Origin: Bacteroidetes bacterium OLB11
GTDB taxonomy: Bacteria > Bacteroidota > Bacteroidia > Chitinophagales > Chitinophagaceae
Direction: 5' to 3'
Assembly (NCBI GenBank): GCA_001567165.1
Contig: LNFQ01000052.1
Location: 1 to 45,134 of the forward strand
DNA length: 45,134 nt
The translations under genes and the position numbers were made by a program. The notes beneath the pieces are model-generated. The model saw only the letters and a program-made list of their open reading frames with translations, searched no databases and had not been told where the DNA came from. Shown here in pieces: positions 26,491-37,943 of this stretch; position 1 is the stretch's first letter; every line of letters starts with the position of its first letter.

Positions 26491-28598
26491 ATGTCTTTTA
26501 TTCAAACAATAAGAACAAAATATATTGGTATAGTTATCGGTGCACTCGTAGTAGCACTCATAGGCTTTCTAGTAATGGATGCAATGCAAAGCAATGTCGT
26601 AAATATATTTAGAGGTGACCAAACAAAATTAGCAGACATCAACGGGAAACGCTTAGGATATAAAGAGTTTGATGATTTAAGAAATAAATATGAAGACAAC
26701 TTAAAAGCAAGAAATGAAGATAATTCTATATCAGAAGAACAAAGAAACCAAGCATTCGAACAAGCATGGAACGATATTCTAAATGATATAATCATCGATC
26801 AAGAATATGAAAAACTAGGCCTAAGCTTTACTGACAAAGAATTGCAAGATATGCTCACTGGTACCTATGCAGACCCAATGGTAAAACAAAGTTTTAGTGA
26901 CCCAAATACCGGCATCTTCGACCCAAGTAAAGTAAATGAATATATCAAATCATTAAGTCAAGATAAAACAGGAACCGAAAGAAAAAAATGGAAAGAATTT
27001 GAAGACGCTATAATTCAAGCAAGAAAAATAGAAAAATATAATAACCTAATTGAAAAAGGAATTTACGTACCAACATTCGTAGCAAAAAGAATTGCAAAAG
27101 AAAGTGTTGAAAACGCATCAATCGACTATGTGCAAGTGCCATACTCATCAATAAATGATAATGAAGTAAAAGTTAGTGATGATGAAATTACAAACTACAT
27201 GAAAAAAAGAGAAAGAATCTTTAAAGCAACCGAAGACTTAGTAAAAATAGAATATGTACAATTTAATATTATACCATCATCTGCTGACTCAGCACTAAGC
27301 CTAGGTGTTTTAGATACTTTGAAAAACACATTCATATCCTCAACAAATAACGATGATATGGTTGCTAACTATTCTGAAGAATCAATGAAAGATATCTACT
27401 ATAACACCAAAACACTTAATACACCAAATCCACTTGAAATAATATCAGCAGGAGTAGGAACAGTTATAGGACCTATCTATAATAACGGCTCTTATGAACT
27501 AATAAAAGTGATAGATAAAAAAACACTTCCAGATAGCGTTAAAGTATCACATATATTAATAGCCTTCACAGACCAACGAAACGAAAACGAAGCAAAAGCA
27601 TCTTGTGATAGCATAGAACAAGCCCTCAAATCAGGAATGGATTTTGGACAATTAGCAGCTCAAAAATCAGATGACCAAAACAGTGCTAATAAAGGTGGAG
27701 ACTTAGGTTATATACCACAAGGAGCCATCAGTAAAGAGTTTAGTGATGCCTGCTTTTTTGGAAAAGTAGGAGATACAAAAGTAGTAAAAACAAATTACGG
27801 ATGGCATATTATCAAAATTACAGAACAAAAAGATTTTCAACCATCAGTTAAATTAGCAGTCATTAGTAAAGCTCTTCAAGCAGGACAAGAAACAATTCAA
27901 CAAGCCTATAACAAAGCACAAGAATTTGCAAACCAAACCAAAGACACCAAAACATTTGATGAAACAATTAAAAAAATTGGAAAAGATAAAAGAATAGCAG
28001 AACGAATTACAAACTCACAAAGCTTAATACCTGGATTAGGAAACGTAAGAGAACTCATCCGATGGGCACATGAAGCTAAAGTAGGAGCAGTGTCACAAGT
28101 ATTCAATTTTGAAAACCAATGCATCGTTGCCAACTTAGTCTCTAAACAAATAAAAGGAACAATGCCCGAAGTGAGTAGTATTAGACAACAACTAGAAAAT
28201 ATTATCAAAAAAGAAAAGAAAACACAATTAATATCTGAAAAATACAAAGGAAAATCATTAGAAGAAATAGCAGCTCAAACACAAACTACCGTTGTTAGTG
28301 CCGATTCAATCACTTACCTTCAAGGCAATCCTCAATTAGCTTATGATCCTAAAGTGGTAGGAGCTTCATTTAATAAAGATTTACTCAATAAAGTATCTCA
28401 AGGAATAGAAGGTGATCAAGCTACTTACTTTATCAAAGTAAAAAAACATCAACGATGCTGTTGAAGCAGACCCTACAATGACCATGATTATTCAAAAACA
28501 ATTTGAATCACAACTGACTCAGCAAGCGTCACAAATGATACCGTTTATTCTAAAACGAAAATTCAAAAATTGTAGATAATCGAGGAAAATTCTTTTAA
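26491..28598 (+). CDS. PpiD/SurA-type periplasmic peptidyl-prolyl isomerase (C-terminus shifted by indels)
   Basis: The protein begins with one membrane anchor (about residues 12-30, IGIVIGALVVALIGFLVM), followed by a SurA_N-like helical region and a parvulin rotamase domain (about residues 345-440: VKVSHILIAFTDQ, NKGGDLGYIPQGAISKEFSDACF, NYGWHIIKI). This is the PpiD-like inner-membrane foldase architecture, which helps newly exported proteins fold. The raw frame ends at 28464 as KVKKHQRCC because of one extra A in the run at 28440-28446; restored it reads KVKNINDAVEADPTMTM. A second break near 28545-28560 leads to the family-typical ending ENSKIVDNRGKFF with stop at 28596-28598. A strong terminator begins at that stop. 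Restored length is about 700 residues. Confidence 0.88.
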
Positions 28599-28633
28599 TT
28601 AAAAAGCCCCAAATTTTTGGGGCTTTTTAATTA
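28596..28633 (+). terminator. Strong rho-independent terminator after the PpiD-type gene
   Basis: Arms of 15 bases (TAATTAAAAAGCCCC and its complement GGGGCTTTTTAATTA) flank an 8-base loop. The GGGGC stem is followed by a T-run. Its symmetry would also let it work on the other strand. It insulates the foldase gene from the tetR-efflux operon. Confidence 0.85.
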
Positions 28634-28667
28634 GCAATCAAAAAAAAACACTTAACAAAACAAAAAC

Positions 28668-28705
28668 ACTAAGAAAACTTTTTGTAACATAAAAGTTTTC
28701 TTAGT
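28668..28705. promoter_or_regulatory. Inverted-repeat operator overlapping the tetR promoter
   Basis: Perfect 15-base arms ACTAAGAAAACTTTT (28668-28682) and AAAAGTTTTCTTAGT (28691-28705) flank an 8-base spacer. The left arm covers the -33 region and the right arm runs into the -7 element of the gene behind it. A TetR dimer bound here would block the promoter, as expected for autoregulation. Confidence 0.7.
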
Positions 28706-28709
28706 TTTG
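28681..28709 (+). promoter_or_regulatory. Promoter of the tetR-RND efflux operon (predicted leaderless mRNA)
   Basis: TTTG (28681-28684) and TAGTTTTG (28702-28709) are spaced by 17 bases. Only 4 bases separate the -7 element from the GTG start codon at 28714, so the transcript probably starts at the start codon. Confidence 0.5.
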
Positions 28710-28713
28710 CATC

Positions 28714-29325
28714 GTGAATTTAGTTAAACAACAATATATAGAAACAGCATTAGAACTCTATAAAAGATTAGGTTTTAAAAGTGTGACTGTAGATGATTTA
28801 GCAAAATCATTAGGAATCTCCAAAAAAACACTATACGATCATTTTAAAAACAAAGAAGAAATAGTCATTGAGAGTGTCAAATATATGCTTAACAAGCTAT
28901 ATGTTAAGATGGAAGAATCAAAAAATATCTCCGATAATGCCATTTTACAAATAGTACATTTAATCTATTTAATGGAAAATTTTATTAGAGGAATGAATAC
29001 AATATGCTACTATGATTTACAACGATTTTATCCCAAAGCCTTCAAAATTATAAAAGAATATCAAGATAAAATAATGTTCATTTATATAAAAGAAAACCTG
29101 TTAAAAGGAATCAATGAAGGATATTATCGTGAAGAGATTGATGTAGAGATTGTCGCACGATTTAGAATGGAATCATCACTCTATACATTTCAAAATGACT
29201 TATTTCCAATGCCAGCATTTGATCATATCAAAGTCATGAACCAACTTATTGCAATTTACCTATATGGTATAGCCACTCCTAAAGGTCAAAAACTCATAAA
29301 AAAACATTTAGATAAAAAAAAGTAA
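28714..29325 (+). CDS. TetR/AcrR-family repressor of the adjacent efflux operon
   Basis: The 203-residue protein has an N-terminal TetR helix-turn-helix (about residues 10-55: IETALELYKRLGFKSVTVDDLAKSLGISKKTLYDHFKNKEE) and a larger helical ligand-binding part. I place the start at a GTG immediately downstream of the -7 element; the next possible start would cut into the DNA-binding domain. A 15-base-arm inverted repeat covers its promoter. tolC follows after 6 bases, so repressor and pump form one operon. It probably senses a pump substrate; the ligand is unknown. Confidence 0.9.
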   Translation: MNLVKQQYIETALELYKRLGFKSVTVDDLAKSLGISKKTLYDHFKNKEEIVIESVKYMLNKLYVKMEESKNISDNAILQIVHLIYLMENFIRGMNTICYYDLQRFYPKAFKIIKEYQDKIMFIYIKENLLKGINEGYYREEIDVEIVARFRMESSLYTFQNDLFPMPAFDHIKVMNQLIAIYLYGIATPKGQKLIKKHLDKKK

Positions 29326-29331
29326 ACCAAG

Positions 29332-30717
29332 ATGAGGAAGAATTTATTTCTGATACTACTACTAACGATTATTTCAAATCATACCTTTTCTCAAAACGCT
29401 CTTAGCTTAAAAGAATGTATTGACTTTGCACTCAAAAATCAACCCAAAATAAAATCAGCATTAATCGATGAGCAACTCACCGTCGAACAAAATAAAGAAG
29501 TATTAGGCATAGCCCTGCCACAAGCAAAAGCAACAGGACAATTTCAATACCTTTTTATCACACCCAAGCAACGTTCATCTACCGATGCCTTTGACTTCAG
29601 TTCCATGCTATCATTTTTTAAAATTGATACTCCTGCATACATAAACTATATGAACCAACCTAAACAAAAATATACTGAACTTAAATTTGGTCTGCCATTA
29701 AACACCTCTTTAGGAATTCAAGTATCTCAAATCTTATTTGATGCCGGCGTATTGGTTGCACTACAAGCAAGAAATTCACTAGAAGAATTATCAAGACTAA
29801 ACACCAAAAGAACAGAAGAAGAAATAAAAGTAGCAGTATCAAAAGCCTATTATAACTGTGTCATAGCCGAAAAAAGAATGACACTCATTGATGAAAATAT
29901 AACACTCCTTACCTCATTAGAATCCATGACAACCAAATTATTTCATGAAGGATTCGCTGAAAGAATTGACGCAGACAGATTAACCGTTCAAAAAAATAAT
30001 TTACTCACAGAAAAAACAAAAATCAGAAATCTTATTGATTTGAGTTATGCCCTCCTAAAATTTCAAATGGGAATGTCATTAGACAATAAAATTTCATTAA
30101 CTGACGAACTCAGTACAGAATCAGTAAAAAGAAATCTCGACCTCGATAAAGTTATTGACTATAATAATCGAATAGAAATGAACTTGCTTCAAATGGCAAA
30201 AAAACTAAACGGATACGATGTTAAAAGGCATAAATATGGGTATCTCCCAACCTTTGTAGCTGCAGTATCAGGTAGCTATGCTTCTCAAACAAAAGCATTC
30301 AGCGAACTATTCACATTACCCTATTTCCCAACAGGAGCATTAGTACTTAATGCCAGTATGCCCCTCTACGATGGAGGCTCACGAAAAGCAAAACTACAAC
30401 AAGCAAAACTCAATATTCAAAAAAATGAAAATGATATCGACGCCTTCAAACAAGCCGTACAACTCGAAAGTAGCAATGCACGAACACAACTCGTCAATAG
30501 CTTAATGTCATTAGACAACCAAGAAACCAACATCAATCTCGCTCAAAAAGTAATGAATATTGCACAAAAGAAATACAAAGAAGGTTTAGGTACAAACATC
30601 GAAATCCTTCAAGCAGAAACAGCCTTGAAAGAAGCCCAAACCAACTACTACAACTCACTTTTTGAAGCAATCATTGCAAAAATTGATTACCAAAAATCTT
30701 TAGGACTTTTAAAATAA
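29332..30717 (+). CDS. TolC-family outer-membrane efflux protein
   Basis: The 461-residue protein has a signal peptide (about residues 1-20, ending NHTFSQ) and two similar long-helix OEP repeats, as in TolC (ALSLKECIDFALKNQPKIKSALID at the start; KKYKEGLGTNIEILQAETALKEAQTNYYNSL near the end). It should form the outer-membrane channel of the RND pump encoded behind it. The coding strand is unusually rich in A and C and poor in G compared with other plus-strand genes in the window. Spacing is 6 bases from tetR and 31 bases to the next gene. Confidence 0.93.
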   Translation: MRKNLFLILLLTIISNHTFSQNALSLKECIDFALKNQPKIKSALIDEQLTVEQNKEVLGIALPQAKATGQFQYLFITPKQRSSTDAFDFSSMLSFFKIDTPAYINYMNQPKQKYTELKFGLPLNTSLGIQVSQILFDAGVLVALQARNSLEELSRLNTKRTEEEIKVAVSKAYYNCVIAEKRMTLIDENITLLTSLESMTTKLFHEGFAERIDADRLTVQKNNLLTEKTKIRNLIDLSYALLKFQMGMSLDNKISLTDELSTESVKRNLDLDKVIDYNNRIEMNLLQMAKKLNGYDVKRHKYGYLPTFVAAVSGSYASQTKAFSELFTLPYFPTGALVLNASMPLYDGGSRKAKLQQAKLNIQKNENDIDAFKQAVQLESSNARTQLVNSLMSLDNQETNINLAQKVMNIAQKKYKEGLGTNIEILQAETALKEAQTNYYNSLFEAIIAKIDYQKSLGLLK

Positions 30718-30748
30718 TTTATAGAAAATAAAATATACACTCTTATAT

Positions 30749-31876
30749 ATGAACATTCTAAAATCAACAATATCCATAACTATTTTTTCTGCACTCTTAG
30801 CAGCATGTGGAGGCTCTCAATCTAAAAACCCCGAAACAGAATTAGTTTCTCTAAAAAAACAACAAAAAGAAATTCAAGAAAAAATTGCAAAATTAGAAGC
30901 AAGCCAAGGTAAAAAAGATAGTATAAGAGTCACTCCAGTCGAGGTAATCAGCATGACACCATCTGTCTTTAAAAACTATATTGATGTTCAAGGAAAAGTA
31001 GATATTGATGAAGTGGTTAATGCAATACCCGAAACCCCCGGAATCATACAATCTATCTTAGTGAAACCCGGACAATATGTGTCAAAAGGACAAGTGGTAG
31101 CAACCCTTCGAAGCGAAACCATCGATAGAGGGGTAGCCCAACTCGACCAACAAATCAACTTTGCAAAAATATTATACGAAAAACAAAAAAGACTTTGGGA
31201 TCAAGAAATAGGAACTGAAGTACAATTGCTCACTGCTAAAAACCAATATGAAAATTTACTCAAACAAAAGCAAATGAGCCTTTCTCAAAAACAATCCTTT
31301 AATGTATATTCTCCTATAAACGGAATTGTAGATGCTGTCAATGCAACAGTGGGACAAAGCTTTGCAAACCCAGTCAATGCACCCGTTATCAGAATCGTCA
31401 ACACAAACAAACTCAAAATAAAAGCAAATGTTGCAGAAAATTATGCCGGCATTGTACACACCGGAAGCAACACCATGCTTATCTTCCCAGACATTCGAGA
31501 TACGCTAATTACAAAAATCAATTATGCAGAACGAACCATTGACCCAATCACTAGAACCTTTGCAACTTATATCTCTCTATCTCCTAACCCACGCTTTCAA
31601 CCCAATATGACAGCACAAGTAAAAATTGCAACCTACGAAAATAATCGTGCATGGGTGCTTCCAATTGCTGTTATTCAAAAAACAGATCAAGGAGATTTTG
31701 TATATAAAGTAGATGAAAAAAATAAAGCCTTATTAGTACCAGTGACCTTGGGAAATACTTATATGGGGAATGTTGAAATCCTTTCAGGGCTTAACTTAGG
31801 AGATAAAATCATAACCGTAGGTTACGACCAACTAAATAATAATGACCCCGTATTGATTGCCAATACGCCTCAATAA
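30749..31876 (+). CDS. RND efflux periplasmic adaptor (membrane-fusion) lipoprotein
   Basis: The signal sequence ends in a lipobox (SALLAACGG), so this 375-residue adaptor should be anchored in the inner membrane by lipid. A short coiled coil (about residues 29-55, Lys/Glu-rich) is followed by the HlyD/biotinyl-lipoyl-like hairpin (IPETPGIIQSILVKPGQYVSKGQVVATL, SPINGIVDAVNATVGQSF), a beta-barrel (VAENYAGIVHTGSNTMLIFPD) and the membrane-proximal domain (VEILSGLNLGDKIITVGYDQL). It links the RND pump to the TolC-type channel. It lies 32 bases before the pump gene. Confidence 0.94.
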   Translation: MNILKSTISITIFSALLAACGGSQSKNPETELVSLKKQQKEIQEKIAKLEASQGKKDSIRVTPVEVISMTPSVFKNYIDVQGKVDIDEVVNAIPETPGIIQSILVKPGQYVSKGQVVATLRSETIDRGVAQLDQQINFAKILYEKQKRLWDQEIGTEVQLLTAKNQYENLLKQKQMSLSQKQSFNVYSPINGIVDAVNATVGQSFANPVNAPVIRIVNTNKLKIKANVAENYAGIVHTGSNTMLIFPDIRDTLITKINYAERTIDPITRTFATYISLSPNPRFQPNMTAQVKIATYENNRAWVLPIAVIQKTDQGDFVYKVDEKNKALLVPVTLGNTYMGNVEILSGLNLGDKIITVGYDQLNNNDPVLIANTPQ

Positions 31877-31908
31877 AAAAAATATAAACTTTTATAAGAA
31901 ATTACAAA

Positions 31909-32163
31909 ATGAATATTAATCCATCAAAATGGTTTATTAATAACAGAACAACAGTTTATGTTCTTTCTGTATTACTTTGTGCGATAGGAGTTGCTATGTA
32001 CAACAACCTACCTAAAGAGAAATTTCCAGAAATCAAAATTCCTAAAATATTTGTGCAAACCATCTATCCAGGAACTAGTCCGGAAAATATGGAAAACCTT
32101 GTAAGTAAACATTTAGAAAAAGAAATCAAAAATAATTACCGGAATCAAAAAAGTAACCAGTAA
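31909..32163 (+). CDS. RND efflux permease, N-terminal fragment
   Basis: This 84-residue frame holds the first membrane helix (FINNRTTVYVLSVLLCAIGVAMY) and the start of the first periplasmic loop (FPEIKIPKIFVQTIYPGTSPENMENLVSKHLEKEI) of the pump. It then shifts. Removing one A around 32128-32137 joins it to the following long frame as KEIKNITGIKKVTSNSFQDFSIVEAEF, the normal RND text. The fragment and the next entry are therefore one gene of about 1,130 residues, most likely intact in the organism. Confidence 0.85.
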   Translation: MNINPSKWFINNRTTVYVLSVLLCAIGVAMYNNLPKEKFPEIKIPKIFVQTIYPGTSPENMENLVSKHLEKEIKNNYRNQKSNQ

Positions 32164-32209
32164 TTCATTTCAAGATTTCTCAATTGTAGAAGCAGAGTTT
32201 AATACCGAT

Positions 32210-35200
32210 GTGGAAATGGATAAAGCTAAAAGAGAAGTAGAAGATGCCGTATCAAAAGCTAGAAAAGACTTACCCCAAAACCTTCCCAACGAGCCACAAA
32301 TTATTGAAGTCGATGTATCAGACATTCCAATTTTGAATGTCAACATCTATGGCAATTACGACTTGAAAAAAATTGAAGAATATGCTGATATTTTAAAAGA
32401 TAAAATAGAAGCACTAAAAGAAATAAAAAGAGTTGATAAAGTAGGAGCACTCGAAAGAGAAATTCAAATCAATGTGGATTTAATTCGGATGACCTCAGTA
32501 CAACTTTCATTTAGAGATATTCAAAATGCAATCAGTGCTGAAAATATCGAAGCTACCCCCGGATTAATCAAAATCAACGGAGAGCAAAGAATATTGAGTA
32601 TCAAAAAAGTTTTTAAATCTGTTGAAGATATCAAAAATATTGTCATCAAAAACCCTTTCGGAGCAAACGTTTATCTAAAAGATATTGCAGAAGTATTGGA
32701 TACATACAAAGAGCAAGAAAGTTTTGCACGCCTTGATGGTAAAAACGTGATTACACTCAATGTTATTAAAAGAGCAGGACAAAACTTGATTGAAGCCAGT
32801 GATAAAATTGAAGCATTAGTAAATGAAACTAAAATAAACGAATTACCAAAAGATTTAAATGTTGTACTCACAGGTGACCAAAGTGATGCAACCCGAACAA
32901 CTGTGCATGACCTTATTAATACAATCATTATTGGATTTGTATTAGTCACATTTATTCTACTCTTTTTCATGGGAACTACCAATGCACTTTTTGTAGCCTT
33001 ATCAGTACCGCTTTCCTGTGCAATTGCATTTATAGTGCTGCCCCTATTAGGATTCACTTTAAACATGATTGTTTTATTCTCATTTCTGCTCGCATTAGGA
33101 ATTGTAGTGGATGATGCCATTGTCGTCATTGAAAATGCCCATAGGATCTTTCACCATGAAGGCTTATCTATTTACGAATCGGTTAAAAAAGCAACTGGCG
33201 AAGTATTCTTACCCGTACTCACAGGAACGATTACCACATTAATGCCATTTATACCTTTAGCATTTTGGAAAGGAGTAATCGGAAAATTTATGTTCTTTTT
33301 ACCCATCACATTAATCATTACTTTATTAGCATCCCTTTTAGTTGCCTATATTATCAACCCCGTTTTCGCAGTTGATTTTATGGAAAAAGAAGAGTATGAT
33401 GGGAAAAGAAAAATTCTATGGACAAAAAACACAACGATTATTAGCATCGCATTTATTTTACTTGGAATTATCTTCCATTTAGTAGGCTTTCATGGAATGG
33501 GAAATTTCACATTTTTTATTTGGCTTTTAATCATTTTAAATAAATATGTATTTGTAAAACTTATTTTTAAATTTCAGCATAACGTATGGCCTAAAGTCCA
33601 AAATTGGTATGTTCGAAAATTAACATGGGCACTACATCACCGTTGGCAAACGATGCTTATTGTCCTCACTCTATTAATTGCATCATTTGGTTTAGTAATT
33701 ATCAGATCACCCAAAGTTTTATTTTTTCCAAAAGCAGAACCCAACTTCGCTTATGTCTATTTAACAATGCCCGAAGGTACAGACCAAACAAAAACGAATA
33801 GCGTATTAAAAGAATTAGAAGCAAAAGTAGAAACGGCTATTTACGATGCGAAAACAGGCAAACGCAGTAGTTTGGTGAAATCAGTCATATCAAATGTCAA
33901 AGTGGGAGCTACCAACTCCCAAGCGGGAGAAATAGGAGATTACCCAAATCGTGGAAAAATTACAGTAGCATTTGTCAAGTTTTCTGAAAGACATGGAGCT
34001 TCCACTCAAGACATGCTCAACAAAGTGAGAGAAAGCGTCAAAGGAGTGCCAGGAGCTCAAATCGTGGTTGAGCAAGAACAGTCAGGACCTCCTACACCTA
34101 AGCCAATTGTGATTGAAATAACAGGCGATAATTTAGACTCTCTTATTTCAACTTCCAAAAAATTAAAACGCTATTTGGATGATAAGCAAATAGCAGGTGT
34201 CGAAGAATTGAAAAGCGACTTTCAAGCCAATAAACCCGAAATTATTTTTGATATAAATAGAGATCGTCTTGCACGCGAAGGCCTTAGCACCGGTTGGATT
34301 ACAGGCGATTTAAGAACGGCCGTTTTTGGTTCTGAAATCTCAAGATTTAAAGATGCAAAAGACGACTACCCTATCACGCTAAGATTAAATCAAGATCAAA
34401 GAAATAATATTGATTTAGTAAGAAACTTAACCATCACTTATCGTGATATGTCGATGCAAGGTGCCGTAAGACAAGTTCCGATAAGCAGCTTTGCAAACAT
34501 TCAATATGGCAATACTTATGGTGGAATTAAAAGAAAAGATGAAAAACGGATTATCACCCTTTCATCCAATGTATTGAATGAATACAACGCTAATGAAGTG
34601 GTACAAGTTGTTCAACGAGAAATTGATCAATATAATTTACCAAATGGAATCCATGTAAAAATGGGTGGAGAGCAAGAAGATCAAAAAGAAACAGGAGCCT
34701 TTTTAGGGGGGGCATTACTCACATCAATGGCATTAATATTTCTTCTATTAATGATTCAATTTAATTCAATATCAAGAACACTAATTATTATGAGTGAAAT
34801 TTTATTAAGTGTCATCGGAGTTCTGTTAGGGATTGGTATTTTCAAAATGGATTTTGTGATTGTGATGACAGGTATTGGTATCGTTGCTCTAGCAGGTATT
34901 GTGGTGCGAAATGGAATTTTACTGATTGAATTTTCGGATATAAAATTAAGTGAAGGACTTAGTCCAATTGATGCAATGATTGAAGCTGGACGAACAAGGA
35001 TGACACCTGTTTTGCTTACAGCCACAGCAACGATGCTCGGTTTAATTCCTTTAGCAATCGGTCTTAATATTGATTTCGTTTCGCTTTTCCAAACAGGGAA
35101 CCCTCATATTTTTCTCGGTGGAGATAGTGTTTCATTTTGGGGACCTCTATCATGGACTATGATTTTTGGGCTAAGCTTTGCAACAGCAATAACACTTATA

Positions 35201-35299
35201 ATAGTACCAGTCATGATGGTCATTGCTTTGAATCTAAAAGAAAAATTGAAAAAGAAAAAGCAACCGATAGCACCAATGCCTTCAACGACTAATTCATAA
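32210..35299 (+). CDS. RND efflux permease, main part
   Basis: The proton-driven inner-membrane pump. Visible are periplasmic porter domains, the first helix cluster ([29 protein letters not shown]), the signature [20 protein letters not shown] with the conserved Asp pair, a long second periplasmic half ([13 protein letters not shown]...) and the second helix cluster ([37 protein letters not shown]). The restored frame starts upstream at 31909; sequence from about 32138 already belongs to this frame. Substrates are not evident. The end overlaps the stop of the convergent metH by 11 bases. Confidence 0.93.
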   Translation: MEMDKAKREVEDAVSKARKDLPQNLPNEPQIIEVDVSDIPILNVNIYGNYDLKKIEEYADILKDKIEALKEIKRVDKVGALEREIQINVDLIRMTSVQLSFRDIQNAISAENIEATPGLIKINGEQRILSIKKVFKSVEDIKNIVIKNPFGANVYLKDIAEVLDTYKEQESFARLDGKNVITLNVIKRAGQNLIEASDKIEALVNETKINELPKDLNVVLTGDQSDATRTTVHDLINTIIIGFVLVTFILLFFMGTTNALFVALSVPLSCAIAFIVLPLLGFTLNMIVLFSFLLALGIVVDDAIVVIENAHRIFHHEGLSIYESVKKATGEVFLPVLTGTITTLMPFIPLAFWKGVIGKFMFFLPITLIITLLASLLVAYIINPVFAVDFMEKEEYDGKRKILWTKNTTIISIAFILLGIIFHLVGFHGMGNFTFFIWLLIILNKYVFVKLIFKFQHNVWPKVQNWYVRKLTWALHHRWQTMLIVLTLLIASFGLVIIRSPKVLFFPKAEPNFAYVYLTMPEGTDQTKTNSVLKELEAKVETAIYDAKTGKRSSLVKSVISNVKVGATNSQAGEIGDYPNRGKITVAFVKFSERHGASTQDMLNKVRESVKGVPGAQIVVEQEQSGPPTPKPIVIEITGDNLDSLISTSKKLKRYLDDKQIAGVEELKSDFQANKPEIIFDINRDRLAREGLSTGWITGDLRTAVFGSEISRFKDAKDDYPITLRLNQDQRNNIDLVRNLTITYRDMSMQGAVRQVPISSFANIQYGNTYGGIKRKDEKRIITLSSNVLNEYNANEVVQVVQREIDQYNLPNGIHVKMGGEQEDQKETGAFLGGALLTSMALIFLLLMIQFNSISRTLIIMSEILLSVIGVLLGIGIFKMDFVIVMTGIGIVALAGIVVRNGILLIEFSDIKLSEGLSPIDAMIEAGRTRMTPVLLTATATMLGLIPLAIGLNIDFVSLFQTGNPHIFLGGDSVSFWGPLSWTMIFGLSFATAITLIIVPVMMVIALNLKEKLKKKKQPIAPMPSTTNS

Positions 35300-37925
35300 C
35301 CGAACTAAGCCAATGCCTTGCCTCTTCAAGAGGCATGGATTTTCGATTTGAATAATCTTGAAGTTGATCCTCGGTTATTTTACCTATTCCAAAATACTTA
35401 CTCTCAGGATGTGCAATATACCAACCACAAACTGATGACGCCGGATACATTGCCAACGCTTCGGTCAAACGAATACCGATTTGTTCTTCTGCTTTTAAAA
35501 GTGCAAACAGTTTTCTTTTTTCAGTATGATCAGGACAAGCAGGATACCCCGGAGCTGGTCTTATGCCTCGATAAGACTCTTTAATAATTTCTTCATTCGT
35601 GAGTGATTCGTCCATTGCATAAGCCCAATGTTTTTTTCGCACTTGAGCATGCAACCATTCTGCAGTAGCCTCAGCTAGCCTATCTGATAAAGATTGCAAC
35701 ATGATTTTATTATAATCGTCATGCTGCGATTCAAATGCTTGGATATATGGTTCAATACCAGAAATCGTTACAGCAAATGCTCCCATAAAATCATTTCCTA
35801 ATGGAGAAATAAAATCAGCTAAACTCAAATTGGGTTGTCCAGCTGCTTTTTGTATTTGTTGCCTTAAAAAATATAATTGAATTTCATCGTTAATTAAAAT
35901 TTCATCATCATTGGTTTGCGTTGCAGGCCATATTCCAAATACTCCTTCGGCTGTTAGCCAATCTTCGTCAATAATTTTATTCAATAATTCATTGGCATCA
36001 TCAAATAATTTTTTTGCCTCACTTCCAATTAATTCATCATTAAAAATTGCAGGATATTTTCCATGAAGTTCCCATGTGATAAAAAATGGACTCCAGTCTA
36101 GGTATTCAATAATATCTCTTAAAGGAACTTTTTTGAAAACGGTTGTTCCAAATTGTTTGGGGCGAGTGGGTTGATAAGTTTCCCAATCAATTTTGATTTT
36201 ATTTTTTCTTGCTTGTTCAATGGTCAAATAATTCTTATGTGATTTTTTATTCAAAAAATCTTCTCGAATAGAGAGGTATTCATTTTTTATTTTTTCTAAA
36301 AATTCATTTTTGTTTTCACTCAATAATTCATTAGCTGTGGTCACACTTCTTGATGCATCTAAAACATGCACAACACCCATATTATATTTAGGTTCAATCT
36401 TCACAGCTGTGTGAATACGACTTGTAGTTGCACCACCGATTAGTAACGGAATTTGAACATTTTGTTTTTGCATTTCATAAGCCACATTCACCATTTCATC
36501 TAATGAAGGAGTTATCAATCCACTCAATCCAATAAGATCGACTTTGTGTTTATCTGCTTCTTCTAAAATTTTATTTGCCGGTACCATCACACCCAAATCA
36601 ATAATTTCAAAACCATTACAAGCCAACACAACACCAACAATATTTTTTCCAATATCATGCACATCTCCTTTGACGGTTGCGAGCAACACTTTTGGAGCAT
36701 TTGATGTTTCTGTTTTTTCTTGCTCAATAAATGGTGTTAAATAGGCAACACTTTTTTTCATCACACGAGCACTTTTCACAACTTGTGGTAAAAACATTTT
36801 TCCACTTCCAAACAAATCACCTACAATATTCATCCCATCCATAAGAGGACCCTCAATCACCTCAAGAGGCTTACTGTATTGCAATCGAGCTTCTTCAGTG
36901 TCAGCTTCGATATAATCGGTGATGCCATGCACAAGTGCATGAGCGATTCTTTTTTGTACACTTTCTTTTCTCCATGATTCATCTTTTATAATTTCTTTTC
37001 CTTTTGATTTGACCGTTTCTGCATATTGAATTAGTCTTTCTGTTGCTTCATTATTTTCATTATTTCTGTTTAAAATAACGTCTTCACAAAGTTGTTTTAA
37101 TTTGGGTTCAATATCATCATACACTGCCAATTGACCGGCATTCACAATGCCCATATCCATTCCTGCTTGAATTGCATAATATAAAAATACGGAATGCATA
37201 GCTTCACGAACATGCTCGTTTCCTCTAAATGCGAAAGAAAGATTACTCACCCCACCACTTATCTTCACGCCGGGCATTCTTTTTTTTATCTCAGCGGTTG
37301 CTTCAATAAAATCAACGCTGTAATTATTATGCTCTTCAAGCCCGGTTGCAATTGCAAATATGTTAGGGTCGAAAATAATATCTTCAACTTTAAAATTTAA
37401 TTGAGTTGTCAGAATGTGATAAGCTCTTTCACAAATTTCTACTTTTCGTTGTTTTGTATCGGCTTGTCCTTGCTCATCAAACGCCATCACAATCACAGCG
37501 GCTCCATAACGTTGACATAATTTGGCTTGATGAATAAAGGATTCTTCTCCTTCTTTTAATGAAATCGAATTGACAATACACTTACCCTGTACGCATTTGA
37601 GCCCCGCTTCAATAATTTGAAATTTACTACTATCAATCATAATTGGAACTTTTGCAATGTCCGGTTCAGATTGTAAGTAGTTTAAAAAAATGGTCATTGC
37701 TTTTTCGCCATCAAGCATTCCATCATCCATATTCACATCAATGATTTGAGCTCCATTTTCTACTTGTTGTCTTGCGACACTCAATGCTTCGTCATATTTT
37801 TCATCACGTACCAAACGGGCAAATTTTTTACTACCAGTTACATTTGTTCTCTCTCCGATATTGATAAAATTACTATTCTCAAATACGGTTAATGGTTCTA
37901 GTCCTGATATGTGGAATTTGTTCAT
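35289..37925 (-). CDS. metH: Methionine synthase, large part (folate-, B12- and activation domains)
   Basis: This 878-residue protein carries three of the four MetH modules: the pterin/methyltetrahydrofolate domain ([36 protein letters not shown]), the cobalamin-binding domain with the DxHxxG motif ([19 protein letters not shown]) and the SAM-dependent activation domain ([21 protein letters not shown]). The homocysteine-binding module is encoded by the separate gene just upstream, 18 bases away. Both parts are needed to methylate homocysteine to methionine with B12. Such a split is common in Bacteroidota, so I do not take it as damage. Control is probably through the candidate SAM-sensing leader at 38996-39043. 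Confidence 0.95.
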   Translation of the reverse strand: MNKFHISGLEPLTVFENSNFINIGERTNVTGSKKFARLVRDEKYDEALSVARQQVENGAQIIDVNMDDGMLDGEKAMTIFLNYLQSEPDIAKVPIMIDSSKFQIIEAGLKCVQGKCIVNSISLKEGEESFIHQAKLCQRYGAAVIVMAFDEQGQADTKQRKVEICERAYHILTTQLNFKVEDIIFDPNIFAIATGLEEHNNYSVDFIEATAEIKKRMPGVKISGGVSNLSFAFRGNEHVREAMHSVFLYYAIQAGMDMGIVNAGQLAVYDDIEPKLKQLCEDVILNRNNENNEATERLIQYAETVKSKGKEIIKDESWRKESVQKRIAHALVHGITDYIEADTEEARLQYSKPLEVIEGPLMDGMNIVGDLFGSGKMFLPQVVKSARVMKKSVAYLTPFIEQEKTETSNAPKVLLATVKGDVHDIGKNIVGVVLACNGFEIIDLGVMVPANKILEEADKHKVDLIGLSGLITPSLDEMVNVAYEMQKQNVQIPLLIGGATTSRIHTAVKIEPKYNMGVVHVLDASRSVTTANELLSENKNEFLEKIKNEYLSIREDFLNKKSHKNYLTIEQARKNKIKIDWETYQPTRPKQFGTTVFKKVPLRDIIEYLDWSPFFITWELHGKYPAIFNDELIGSEAKKLFDDANELLNKIIDEDWLTAEGVFGIWPATQTNDDEILINDEIQLYFLRQQIQKAAGQPNLSLADFISPLGNDFMGAFAVTISGIEPYIQAFESQHDDYNKIMLQSLSDRLAEATAEWLHAQVRKKHWAYAMDESLTNEEIIKESYRGIRPAPGYPACPDHTEKRKLFALLKAEEQIGIRLTEALAMYPASSVCGWYIAHPESKYFGIGKITEDQLQDYSNRKSMPLEEARHWLSSVMN

Positions 37926-37943
37926 TTTTTTAAAGTTCTTGGT

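Noticed and set aside
35319..35335. Hairpin TGCCTCTT-C-AAGAGGCA between the convergent RND and metH ends
   Set aside because: It lies inside the last codons of metH, has a 1-base loop and no T-run on either side, so it is weak as a terminator.
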